Part shown: in pieces, positions 7,901-15,975 of the stretch
Numbering within the stretch: position 1 is the first letter of the stretch
How the letters are laid out: each line of letters begins with the position of its first letter
NCBI GenBank assembly: GCA_963922935.1
Contig: CAWUKE010000005.1
Span: 1-36,279, forward strand
Source of the DNA: Litorimonas sp963922935
GTDB lineage: Bacteria > Pseudomonadota > Alphaproteobacteria > Caulobacterales > Maricaulaceae
Direction: 5' to 3'
Length of the DNA stretch: 36,279 nt
The notes under the pieces: model-generated
The model's input: the letters and a program-made list of their open reading frames with translations, nothing else
What the model was told of the DNA's origin: nothing
Databases searched by the model: none
Translations under genes and position numbers: made by a program

Positions 7901-9916
7901 ATGGACATTGAAAAGCTCGACCTGAGCAGTCCGGATATTGTTTCGGACAATATCGAAAAAATCCGCAGCCTCTTTCCCAATGTCGTGACCGAAGGGCCGG
8001 ACGGCCATGCGATTGATTTCGACCTGTTACGGCAGGAACTCTCCGCCGATATTGTTGAGGGGCCGCAGGAACGCTACCGCCTCGACTGGCCCGGAAAGCG
8101 CCGCGCCATGCTGGCCGCCAACACGCCGATTTCCAAGACGCTGCGCCCCGTGCGCGAAGAAAGCGTCAATTTCGACACCACGCAGAACCTGTTCATCGAA
8201 GGCGACAATCTCGACGCGCTGAAACTCTTGCAGGACAGCTATCTCGGCAAGGTCAAGATGATCTATATCGACCCGCCTTATAATACGGGGAAGGACTTCA
8301 TCTACAAAGACAACTTCACGCAGGACAAAAGCGACTATCTCGAAGAGTCTGGGCAAGTGGATGAAGAGGGCGGACGGCTTGTGGCGAATACCGAGTCCAA
8401 TGGCCGCTTCCATTCCGACTGGTTGTCCATGATGTATCCCCGCCTGAAACTCGCGCGGAATTTATTGCGGGATGATGGTGTTATTTTTATTTCGATTGAT
8501 GACAACGAGCAAGCTAACCTCAAAAAATTGTGTGACGAGATTTTCGGAGAAGGCAACCGTTTATCAACGCAGCATATTCAAGTTCGTTATGCGAATAAAA
8601 CGCTCAACGAGAAAAATGATTAGCAGCCAGTGATGGAGAATGTTCTGGTTTTCGCCAAGGGCAACAAGTCATTTGCACCGAAGAAAGAAATAGAAAAGTA
8701 TAAGATCGACAAGTTCAGATTTGAATTTAAAGAACTGTCCCGTGGTGAAACATTTGAGGTCAAAGGACGGCGCGTAACCGTTTTTCGCGATGGCGAATGG
8801 GAAGCGACAGAATACGATAATCCTTCGACCGACCTTCTGAAAGAAACATGGGTGTCAGGGAGTATTTATTCTGGTACCGGAAACGGGCAAATGGTTCAGA
8901 GAGTGATTGAACCTCGCATCTCGACGGACGGATACGGAAGTCTCTATAAAATCGATGGGCTCGGCGAAGATGGATTAGGTTATCGATACTTCTGCGGTCC
9001 TAAATCAGAAGGATCAACAAGAGCCAGGATGTTTTCAGGAATTCCAACTAAGAAGTTGGAGGAGATTGAGTCGGGAGAAGCCGTAAAGTCAAAATCCATA
9101 CCTAACATCCAAGTTTATGAGGATTATTCTCCTGATTTCGGAAACATATCTCATGAAGGCGGTGTAAAATATAATAGTGGTAAAAAGCCATTAAAAATGA
9201 TCAACAAGCTAGTTGATATTAGTAATCTCGACCATAATGATATCGTCTTAGATTTCTTCGCGGGGTCAGCAACAACCGCCCATTCTATTTTTGAGTCAGT
9301 CTCAATGGGTGGAAATGTTTCAAAGTTTATACTTGTGCAGTTGCCTGAGAGGCTCTCAGCACACATTAAAGAGCAAAAAGATATTTGTTCTTTTCTGACA
9401 TCTATAAACAAACCTCATATTTTATCTGAGCTCTCCAAAGAACGCATCCGCCGCGCCGGAGCTAAAATTCTTGAAGAGAACCCTGACCAAGCCGATACGC
9501 TCGATGTCGGCTTTCGCGTGCTCAAGATTGACAGCTCCAATATGCTGGACGTGCAAGATGACCCGGACACACTGAGCCAGGGCGATCTGATGGATCGTGT
9601 GGCGCACATAAAGCGAGACCGAACGGAAGAGGATTTGCTGTTCCAAGTTATGTTGAACCGGGGGCTGGAGCTCTCCCAATCCATTGAGGTGGACAGCCCG
9701 GCGGGACAGACCGTCTTCTATGTCGGGGGCGACAACCTCGCCGCCTGCTTTGCTACATCCGGCGTCACCTCTGACACGGTCAAGGCCATGGCCGCGCGCC
9801 GTCCGCTCTATGCGGTCTTTCGCGATGACGGGTTTGGGTCAGATGCGGATAAGATCAATGCCGGGCAGCTCCTTAAGCAGATGACGGACGGCCACACGCG
9901 CATGCTGGTCATTTAA
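7901..9916 (+). pseudogene. mod: Type III-like DNA methyltransferase (Mod) interrupted by an amber codon
   Basis: Beta-class adenine-N6 methyltransferase, 671 sense codons if read through. Motif IV DPPYNTGKDF is at ~124-133, followed by the target-recognition segment, then motif I DFFAGSATTA at ~451-460, the usual order for type III Mod. A TAG at 8621-8623 (codon 241) interrupts the frame between KTLNEKND and QPVMENVL. Relatives have Trp at this place, and TGG to TAG is one base change. The frame is otherwise intact to TAA 9914-9916. Termination gives a 240-residue fragment with the catalytic motif but without the recognition domain or SAM pocket. ATG 8633 could restart a C-terminal fragment. 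The middle of the gene (~8460-9430) is AT-richer than its flanks: by hand count 8041-8100 has 40 of 60 G+C and 9181-9240 has 17 of 60. That pattern suits an exchanged recognition domain. AGGGGG precedes the ATG; res starts 2 bp after the stop. Confidence 0.9.
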
Positions 9917-9918
9917 CG

Positions 9919-12900
9919 ATGGCCCTGTACGACCCGGTCCGCGCGCCCAAGCCCCGTTTTAAAACCCTCGCCTATCAGGATGAAGCCGTTCAGGCCGTGC
10001 TGGATGTGTTTGACGGCCAACCGCACCAGCCTGGTTTTCGCTACCGTATCGATCCGGGGCGCATTCCGGCGTCTCAGCTCGACGCCTTTGAAGGCGACGG
10101 GGTTCGGAATGAAAACCTCGTCATCACGGCGGAGCGGATTTTCGACAATATTCGCAACATCCAGCGCGCGGCCATCGCCCGGAACATGGCGATCACGCTG
10201 GATACGGGCCTCAAGGATGCGGCGGGCAAGACCTGGTTCCCGCCGGAAAAAGCCGAGCGCGGAGCGAAGAGCGGCGGCTACAATATCGACGTTGAAATGG
10301 AGACGGGCACGGGCAAGACCTATGTTTATCTGAAAACCGCGTTCGAACTGAACAAGCTTTACGGTTGGAGCAAGTTTATCGTCATGGTGCCGAGCGTGGC
10401 GATCCGCGAAGGCGTCTTCAAAACGATCCAGGATACGTCCGATCACTTTCACGGCCTTTATGGTACGCGCGCCCAAGCCTTCATTTACAACTCCGCCCAA
10501 CTGTCCAAGCTGGAGGCCTTCTCCAGCAATGCGGGCATCAACATCATGGTGATCAATACACAGGCGTTTAATTCGCCGCCCACCAAGGGGAAAACGGCGA
10601 ATAAGGGTCAGCGCATCTATCTGGAATTGGACGATTTCAACTCCCGCCGTCCCATCGATGTGATTGCGGGCAATCGCCCCATTCTTATTCAAGATGAGCC
10701 ACAGAAAATGGGTGGGAAGCGGACCTCGGACGCGCTGCGCCTCTTCAACCCACTCTTCACCTTGCGCTATTCCGCGACCCACGCGATTGAGCATAATACG
10801 GTCCACCGCCTCGACGCGCTTGACGCCTACAATAATCGGCTTGTGAAGAAGATCGCGGTGCGCGGAATTGAGGTGCGCAATGTGACCGGCAGCGCGGCCT
10901 ATGCGCATCTGACGCGAATTGAGAGTCGCCCGAACAAGCCGATCCGCGCCTTTCTCCATTTTGAGAAGAAGCTGAAATCCGGCAAGATAAAGCGCGAGGG
11001 CGGCTGGTTCGAAAAAGGGGACGACCTGCACCTGCGCTCCGGCGGGCTCGAGGCCTATAGCGGCTATATCGTGCGCGACATTCGCAAGCGCGAGGGCGTG
11101 GTGGATTTCGGCCAGCCCGCCCTGCTGCGCGAGGGCGTACCGCAGGGTGATCTGTCCGAGGATACGATCAGACGCATCCAAATTCGCGAGACCATACGCG
11201 CTCATCTGGAGACTGAACGCCGCCTCTTTGCGCGCGGGATCAAAGTCCTCTCGCTCTTCTTCATCGACAGCGTATCGAACTACCGCCTCTATGAAGGCGA
11301 GGATGAACGCGGGCGCTTCGCGAAAATGTTCGAAGAAGAGTATCCCATCGCCGTAGCGGAAGCGCGTGACCTGTTTGATGATGACGCGCTCACAGCCTAT
11401 TGGGGGCGGGACGATGCTGGGGACATTCACGAAGGCTATTTCGCGCGGGACAAACAGGGCCGGATGAAAGACCCGGATGAGGCAAAGACAGGCGACCTGA
11501 AAGGCGAAAGCAAGGATGTCGATGCCTATGATCTCATCTTGAAAGACAAGCAGCGTCTCTTGTCTTTTGAGCAACCTGTGCGCTTCATCTTCTCTCACTC
11601 AGCTTTGGCAGAAGGGTGGGATAATCCGAACGTCTTCCAGATTTGTACGCTCAAACCCGTGCCCTCATCCGAACGTCGCGTGCGGCAGGAAGTCGGTCGC
11701 GGTTTGCGGCTTTGCGTGGATCAAATGGGCGAGCGCATGGATGAAAAATATCTTGGCCGGGACGGCGTTCACGAGATCAACCGCCTGACCGTGGTGGCCG
11801 GTGAAAGCTATGAAGAGTTTGTGGCCAGCTTCCAGAAGGAAGTGAAAGAGTCGCTTTGCGAACGGCAACGCGTGGCTGATGTCGATTTTTTCCGGGGCAA
11901 GATTATCCCGATCGAGGGCGCGGACGACGTTAAGATTGATGAGCAAATGGCGCGCGAAATCGAGTTTTATTTGATCCAGAATGCCTATGTGGACACATCG
12001 CGCCATATCACGACGCGCTATACGTCGTCCAAGGATGCAGGCGTCCTCGCTGAACTTCCGCCAGCCTTGCAGCCTTATGCAGAGGATATCTTCAAACTGA
12101 TCGACAGCGTCCTGACGGGTGAAAACCCTTATGCGCTTGAGGACGCCTCCAAGCGCAAGGACAACCCGCTGCGATCAGATAATCTGGCGCGGGAAGAGTT
12201 TCGAACCTTATGGAATTCGATTAACAAGCAATCGGTCTATCAGGTCGATTTCGATGCCGAAGAACTGATCGATAATTGCGTTCGAAAGCTGGATGCGGAG
12301 CTTCGCGTTGCGCAACTGGCCTATGACGTTCGCACGGGCGCACAACGCGAAACAATCCGCCAAACCGACATCGATCAAAGCACGCAATTCACAGGCGAAG
12401 TGCGTGAAACGCAGACGCCATACACGACGCCTCCGCGCGTATCCGGTCCTGCAATCCGCTATGACCTCATTGGCCTGCTGGCTGAACAATGCGAACTGAC
12501 CCGCCGCACAGCCGGGACAATTCTATCGCAGATCAAGCCGACGACCTTCGCGCTATTCAAGCGAAACCCGGAGGTCTTCATTTCGCAAACCGCACAGATC
12601 ATCCGGGATCAGAAAGGGGCGCAGGTGGTCGCTCGGATCACCTATGACCTGTTGGGTCAGCAACTTAGAGATGGTGAAATTTTCCGCGATGGAAATCTGG
12701 CAAATGGGTATGATAAAGCCAAGGAAGCGCAGCGTCATGTCTGGGAATATGTCCCATACGATTCCAAGCCAGAGAGTGAATTCGTGGATGAGCTCGAGGC
12801 CAGCAAGGAAGTTGTCGTTTACGCAAAGCTCCCGACACTCTTCAAGATACCAACGCCTGTCGGAGATTACAGCCCCGATTGGGCCGTAGCTTTCCGTGAA

Positions 12901-13083
12901 GGCGCGGTGAAGCATATCTACTTTGTTGCAGAGACCAAAGGGTCACTCAGAACACTGAAGCTACGGCCTTTCGAAAAGGCGAAAATCGAGTGTGCCCGCC
13001 AGTTTTTCGAGAAACTGCAGTCACCAGATATTCGCTATGACGTCGTCAAAGACTTCGATCAACTCATGGACATTGTCGCTTAA
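9919..13083 (+). CDS. res: Type III-like restriction subunit (Res) with C-terminal PD-(D/E)xK nuclease
   Basis: A 1,054-residue DEAD/DEAH-type helicase-nuclease, the partner of Mod. Walker A METGTGKT at ~127-134 and a DEPQ box at ~259-262 (type III Res proteins have DEPQ or a close variant in place of DEAH). The sequence then contains SHSALAEGWDNPNVFQ and motif VI QEVGRGLRLCVD at ~590-601. The nuclease lies at the end: GDYSPDWAV (~982-990) and VAETKG (~1003-1008) give the D...ExK pattern. Length is typical for Res. The ATG lies 2 bp after the mod stop, so translation is probably coupled to Mod. In classical type III systems Res cleaves only in complex with Mod, so with mod truncated this intact subunit should be harmless and idle. 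No lesion was seen in res itself. Confidence 0.9.
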   Translation: MALYDPVRAPKPRFKTLAYQDEAVQAVLDVFDGQPHQPGFRYRIDPGRIPASQLDAFEGDGVRNENLVITAERIFDNIRNIQRAAIARNMAITLDTGLKDAAGKTWFPPEKAERGAKSGGYNIDVEMETGTGKTYVYLKTAFELNKLYGWSKFIVMVPSVAIREGVFKTIQDTSDHFHGLYGTRAQAFIYNSAQLSKLEAFSSNAGINIMVINTQAFNSPPTKGKTANKGQRIYLELDDFNSRRPIDVIAGNRPILIQDEPQKMGGKRTSDALRLFNPLFTLRYSATHAIEHNTVHRLDALDAYNNRLVKKIAVRGIEVRNVTGSAAYAHLTRIESRPNKPIRAFLHFEKKLKSGKIKREGGWFEKGDDLHLRSGGLEAYSGYIVRDIRKREGVVDFGQPALLREGVPQGDLSEDTIRRIQIRETIRAHLETERRLFARGIKVLSLFFIDSVSNYRLYEGEDERGRFAKMFEEEYPIAVAEARDLFDDDALTAYWGRDDAGDIHEGYFARDKQGRMKDPDEAKTGDLKGESKDVDAYDLILKDKQRLLSFEQPVRFIFSHSALAEGWDNPNVFQICTLKPVPSSERRVRQEVGRGLRLCVDQMGERMDEKYLGRDGVHEINRLTVVAGESYEEFVASFQKEVKESLCERQRVADVDFFRGKIIPIEGADDVKIDEQMAREIEFYLIQNAYVDTSRHITTRYTSSKDAGVLAELPPALQPYAEDIFKLIDSVLTGENPYALEDASKRKDNPLRSDNLAREEFRTLWNSINKQSVYQVDFDAEELIDNCVRKLDAELRVAQLAYDVRTGAQRETIRQTDIDQSTQFTGEVRETQTPYTTPPRVSGPAIRYDLIGLLAEQCELTRRTAGTILSQIKPTTFALFKRNPEVFISQTAQIIRDQKGAQVVARITYDLLGQQLRDGEIFRDGNLANGYDKAKEAQRHVWEYVPYDSKPESEFVDELEASKEVVVYAKLPTLFKIPTPVGDYSPDWAVAFREGAVKHIYFVAETKGSLRTLKLRPFEKAKIECARQFFEKLQSPDIRYDVVKDFDQLMDIVA

Positions 13084-13205
13084 TGCTTCACACTTACGAG
13101 ACAATTACCCTGACATAACATGCCTCTTTTTCCAATGAAGGCTATCCAGTTCGCAGGTAGGTCATCAGGATAGGCCTTTCCAAAAGAGCCATCGAATCGC
13201 CACCC

Positions 13206-13278
13206 GGACGCGCCCTCGGCTCCGCGTCCTCGCCGGACAGGCAGGCTATTCGCTTCACGCTTTCGCTACGAATAGCCT
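13206..13278. repeat. Two adjacent hairpins behind res
   Basis: Stem 1: GGACGCG (13206-13212) with CGCGTCC (13223-13229), 10-nt loop. Stem 2: AGGCTATTCG (13243-13252) with CGAATAGCCT (13269-13278), perfect 10 bp, 16-nt loop. They lie 120-195 bp after the res stop. Without a T-run they are not textbook rho-independent terminators, but they could stall or protect the end of the operon transcript, or be REP-like elements. Confidence 0.5.
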
Positions 13279-13428
13279 CTGGCTTGGCGGGTGTGGCGCG
13301 CTAGTTTTGCGTCAGAACGGCGCTTTGGAACGTGTGTACAGGATTGCAGGAAAATCTGTGGTACATTGACTTTTCGGCCGCGCTTATGTATCTGAAAAGT
13401 ATAGATAAATCGTCGTCTAGTCACCGCA

Positions 13429-13442
13429 TCCCCGGTGCGCCA
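13429..13442 (+). repeat. Candidate attR: 14-bp direct repeat, right copy
   Basis: Identical to 601-614 (TCCCCGGTGCGCCA), same orientation. It lies 30 bp left of the point where recognisable LacI coding sequence stops. This supports it as the right edge of the element. Sequence outside the 14 bp does not match between the two sides, so the identity block is short. Confidence 0.5.
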
Positions 13443-13472
13443 GTAACTTCTTTGAATTATTCGTATTTCCCT

Positions 13473-13607
13473 GTAATTGAGCTCGGCCATCGCCGCCTCG
13501 ACCTTTTGCCGAGTTTTGTGGCTGACATGTTCATAGTTATTCATCACGCGCGATACGGTTTTAACCGACACACCGGCCCGTTCCGCAACATCGGTAATGG
13601 TTGCCAT
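13473..13607 (-). pseudogene. LacI-family regulator remnant (DNA-binding domain only)
   Basis: Starting at the ATG at 13607, with GGAGAG upstream, the frame reads MATITDVAERAGVSVKTVSR and then VMNNYEHVSHKTRQKVEAAM up to AELNY at residue 45. This is the classic LacI HTH plus hinge start. After residue 45 the similarity ends abruptly. The frame runs on to 13266 through the candidate attR with unrelated residues. The sugar-binding domain (about 280 residues) is missing and is not found on the left side of the element. So the gene was lost by a deletion or recombination at this junction rather than by simple insertion. The fragment could still make a peptide with an HTH, but LacI-type headpieces need the dimer domain to bind well. 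Confidence 0.8.
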
Positions 13608-13649
13608 GATTTTATCTCTCCGTTCCTGACACAGGAAAGTGATCACAAA

Positions 13650-13665
13650 TTGTCCTTAAGGACAA
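13650..13665. promoter_or_regulatory. Perfect 16-bp palindrome upstream of the LacI remnant
   Basis: TTGTCCTTAAGGACAA is a perfect palindrome 43 bp upstream of the LacI-remnant start and 7 bp before the LuxR-type remnant frame. It suits an operator of the lost LacI-type repressor. The usual central CG of LacI-family operators is absent, so another regulator is equally possible. Confidence 0.45.
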
Positions 13666-13671
13666 CAGGCC

Positions 13672-13836
13672 ATGTACAGATTGTTGGGCGCAGGATCGAT
13701 GAGTGTGCGAACGGTCGAAAAACATCGCGCGAGTCTGATGTTCACGTTGGATGTGACCACTATGGCGGCGTTGATGATTTATGCCATGAAAGAGGGTCTG
13801 CTAGGCAGCCATAAACAGCGGCGAGGAAAGCCCTAA
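13672..13836 (+). pseudogene. LuxR-type HTH remnant of a FixJ/NarL response regulator
   Basis: A 54-codon frame (ATG 13672, stop TAA 13834) containing SMSVRTVEKHRASLMFTLDV and then TTMAALMIYAMKEGLL. This is the recognition-helix half of the GerE/LuxR HTH as found at the end of FixJ-like response regulators. The receiver domain and first half of the HTH are missing; an in-frame TAA at 13657 closes the frame upstream. It is therefore a C-terminal scrap of a transcription factor and not a functional gene. Confidence 0.75.
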
Positions 13837-13917
13837 AATGGGACACTGAACACTTTTGCTTTGAAGAAGTGTGACGGCCACGATATGGAGAACTATATAT
13901 GTGGTCGGAGTATAGCG

Positions 13918-14346
13918 ATGGCTAAATTCCCAGTCGAAAAACTCATACCATCACTTGGTTCTATTCGGTTCGAAGCAGAAGAAGCTTTTATCCACATTCC
14001 GATCGAGCCTTTTTCACTGGAATTGACTGATGGTGAAATAGTTGAGGACATCGACACGTCGATCCGGTTAGACTTCATTGATCTCGATCGTTTGCCTTTT
14101 GAAAAACTGACTGAAAAAGAGTTTCAGTTTCCAGTGAACCCCGATGACGGTTTTATCGATGGCTCGATATACATTGAGCACGCGCACCATCCGGTTGACG
14201 TCACCAAAATAGCTTTCGGTACAGCGGAAGGTGATTCAATTCCGGTGACGCTCGAAATGTCTTTCATCGTCGAGTTTTCAGGCTTGGACGAATATACGAA
14301 TGCTCAATGGATTTGCACCACCAAGTTAGTGGTTCAAAGACGCTAG
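13918..14346 (+). CDS. Hypothetical protein, beta-rich, unknown family
   Basis: A 142-residue acidic protein starting MAKFPVEKLIPSLGSIRF. The frame is open from 13861, but ATG 13918 has GGAG 7 nt upstream and starts the sensible sequence; ATG 13885 is the alternative. The composition alternates hydrophobic and charged residues (FSLELTDGEIVEDI; IPVTLEMSFIVEFSG; WICTTKLVVQR), which suggests a soluble beta-sheet protein. There is no signal peptide or membrane helix. I do not recognise the family. It stands alone in a degraded region between regulator remnants and the polysaccharide-type genes. Its size and acidity would fit an immunity-like or phage-derived protein, but nothing shows this. Confidence 0.6.
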   Translation: MAKFPVEKLIPSLGSIRFEAEEAFIHIPIEPFSLELTDGEIVEDIDTSIRLDFIDLDRLPFEKLTEKEFQFPVNPDDGFIDGSIYIEHAHHPVDVTKIAFGTAEGDSIPVTLEMSFIVEFSGLDEYTNAQWICTTKLVVQRR

Positions 14347-14833
14347 AAACGTTGGTCAAACATTCGAAGTGGAGAGTCTTAAATTTGCCTCACAACGATC
14401 TCTCGTGGCCTCACCCAGAAAGTCGAATTGGGTGAATAACGAAACGAACAGAGCGTCCTAGAACCAATTCAGATCGTTGTTCATGTTTTGATTGCAAACA
14501 TCCAATTTTGGGTGAATTCGGGCTTTTTCAGTAAGACTCTTCGGCCTGGATGGACACCCCTCGCTCACGAATGCTGATGTCTTCCGCACCGTTGACCAAG
14601 GTTCCCTCGCGAGTACGCAGAGTCAGAAATCCCGTAAAGATGAAGTGAGTCTCAGCTTCGCCAACACAAGATTTCAGATGATGTAGAACGCGTCAGCCAC
14701 CGAAAAGGCGAACTCTGGTTGCTGTTGGCTTATTCCCCTAGAAAGAGAATCCACCAATAATTTTACAACCTCGATATGGTTAATTGGCACGATTTTTGAA
14801 TCGGAGTCGGCAATGATCAAATGGTGCTGAGTT
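14347..14833. other. Intergenic region with a possible minus-strand gene scrap
   Basis: About 490 bp without a supported gene. On the minus strand 14529-14681 reads as a coding-like tail (…ETHFIFTGFLTLRTREGTLV, NGAEDISIRERGVSIQ, ending AEESY-stop). No start or intact gene is attached, and the frame has a stop just upstream, so it may be a gene remnant. TTGGGTGAAT occurs twice (near 14428 and 14506). No clear promoter was picked out for the following gene. Confidence 0.35.
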
Positions 14834-15973
14834 ATGATGGATATGAAACATAAGACGCTATCAATTGGAAAAAAGGGCCTACCAGACGATATTGCCTTGG
14901 CAATGAATGCAATCCGTGATGGACAAGATATATTCCGGAGCCCTTTCTTCTCATCCGAATTCACACGTGTCGTCGCCGCCGCGCGCGACGATGTCAGCTT
15001 ATTCGTCGGAGAAACCGCATCATCTCTCGAATATTATTGTCCTTTACATGTCACGCGAAGCGGCACAGCGCGCGGGATAGGGTGTTCTTTTTCTGATAGG
15101 AACGGCATTGTCACTGCGCCCCAAGCTGATTTTGATCTTGTCGATCTCTGCCAGGTTCAAAATATTCAGCAATTTATCTCAAACGGCTATATTTCAGAAA
15201 TTTTGCCGAACGCACATCATTTTAAAACGATGTATAATAATGAGACGCATCTCGACGGAAATTATGCGCACTTCTATGAAACACAGCGTAAACGTCATCC
15301 GTCTCATTTCAAACGACTAAGACGACTACGCCGTAAGCTCGACAAAGATTTTTCGGACGTTGAATTTCGTTTCGATGACAAGCGGGATGCGACATTTGAA
15401 GCATTGATGACGATGAAGCGCGAACAATATCTCCGGTCAGGTAAACATGATGTTCTAAGACCAGATTGGGTGCAGAGAATGTTTTCAGAGCTCCGCAACT
15501 TATCTAACGATCGCTTGCGACTACGCCTTTCGAGTCTTTTCGTTGATGGCAAACTTGTCGCAGCTGAGTTGAACATGCAGAGCGAAGAAACACTGCATGG
15601 CTGGATTGTCGCCTTTGATACAGAATATGGAAAATATTCTCCTGGGAACCTTCTCACACAATTTATTCTGGAAAATATGACATCATTTGATCTGGATTAC
15701 TACGATTCAGGTATAGATGGGGATCACTATAAAAAATATATCACGAATGTACGAACGCCTTTGGCCGTAGGAACATTCTATGCAAACCATAAAGGAGTGA
15801 ATCCGAAACGTATTTTAGGCTCAGCGTGGAAATTAACAGAAAATACAATGCCGCGTCCGATGGCGCACATTCTGCAGCGTTCACGGCGCAGATCAGAGCA
15901 AATTTTAGCCACTGAGATAGATAATATCTCGCGTTTGAGAGGTTACTTTCATGCCCTTAATGTTGAGATATAA
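14834..15973 (+). CDS. CelD/BcsL-family GNAT acetyltransferase
   Basis: A 379-residue protein of the Acetyltransf_6 (CelD/BcsL) group, a GNAT-fold family linked to cellulose and other exopolysaccharide production. Typical features are the basic KRLRRLRRKLDKD helix (~160-172), the central YLRSGKHDVLRPDWVQRM region, FVDGKLVAAELNM, the YSPGNLL acyl-CoA-loop-like segment (~275) and the terminal DYYDSGIDGDHYKKYITN. Probable role: acyl or aminoacyl transfer to a sugar or peptide precursor in the cytoplasm. Three near-adjacent ATGs (14834, 14837, 14843) leave the start slightly open; no strong ribosome-binding site. The stop is 2 bp from the next ATG, so it forms a coupled pair with the ATP-grasp gene, which suggests both act on one product. 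Confidence 0.85.
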   Translation: MMDMKHKTLSIGKKGLPDDIALAMNAIRDGQDIFRSPFFSSEFTRVVAAARDDVSLFVGETASSLEYYCPLHVTRSGTARGIGCSFSDRNGIVTAPQADFDLVDLCQVQNIQQFISNGYISEILPNAHHFKTMYNNETHLDGNYAHFYETQRKRHPSHFKRLRRLRRKLDKDFSDVEFRFDDKRDATFEALMTMKREQYLRSGKHDVLRPDWVQRMFSELRNLSNDRLRLRLSSLFVDGKLVAAELNMQSEETLHGWIVAFDTEYGKYSPGNLLTQFILENMTSFDLDYYDSGIDGDHYKKYITNVRTPLAVGTFYANHKGVNPKRILGSAWKLTENTMPRPMAHILQRSRRRSEQILATEIDNISRLRGYFHALNVEI

Positions 15974-15975
15974 TC

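Larger units (their letters stand above)
13084..13472. other. Intergenic region behind res with hairpins and right candidate attachment site
   Basis: No gene is supported. A plus-strand frame beginning at 13332 spans the LacI fragment antisense and is not convincing. The stretch carries two adjacent hairpins (13206-13278) and the right 14-bp repeat (13429-13442). The minus-strand frame that continues the LacI fragment leftwards to 13266 has no LacI similarity and is read-through into element sequence. Confidence 0.5.

Noticed and set aside
8621..8623. Programmed recoding (amber as sense codon) in mod
   Set aside because: Trp is the family residue, fic and the integrase end in TAG as normal stops, and no recoding structure was seen. 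A simple nonsense mutation is more likely.
9913..11598. 561-codon minus-strand frame over res
   Set aside because: Shadow frame in GC-rich codons of res; res itself has all helicase motifs.
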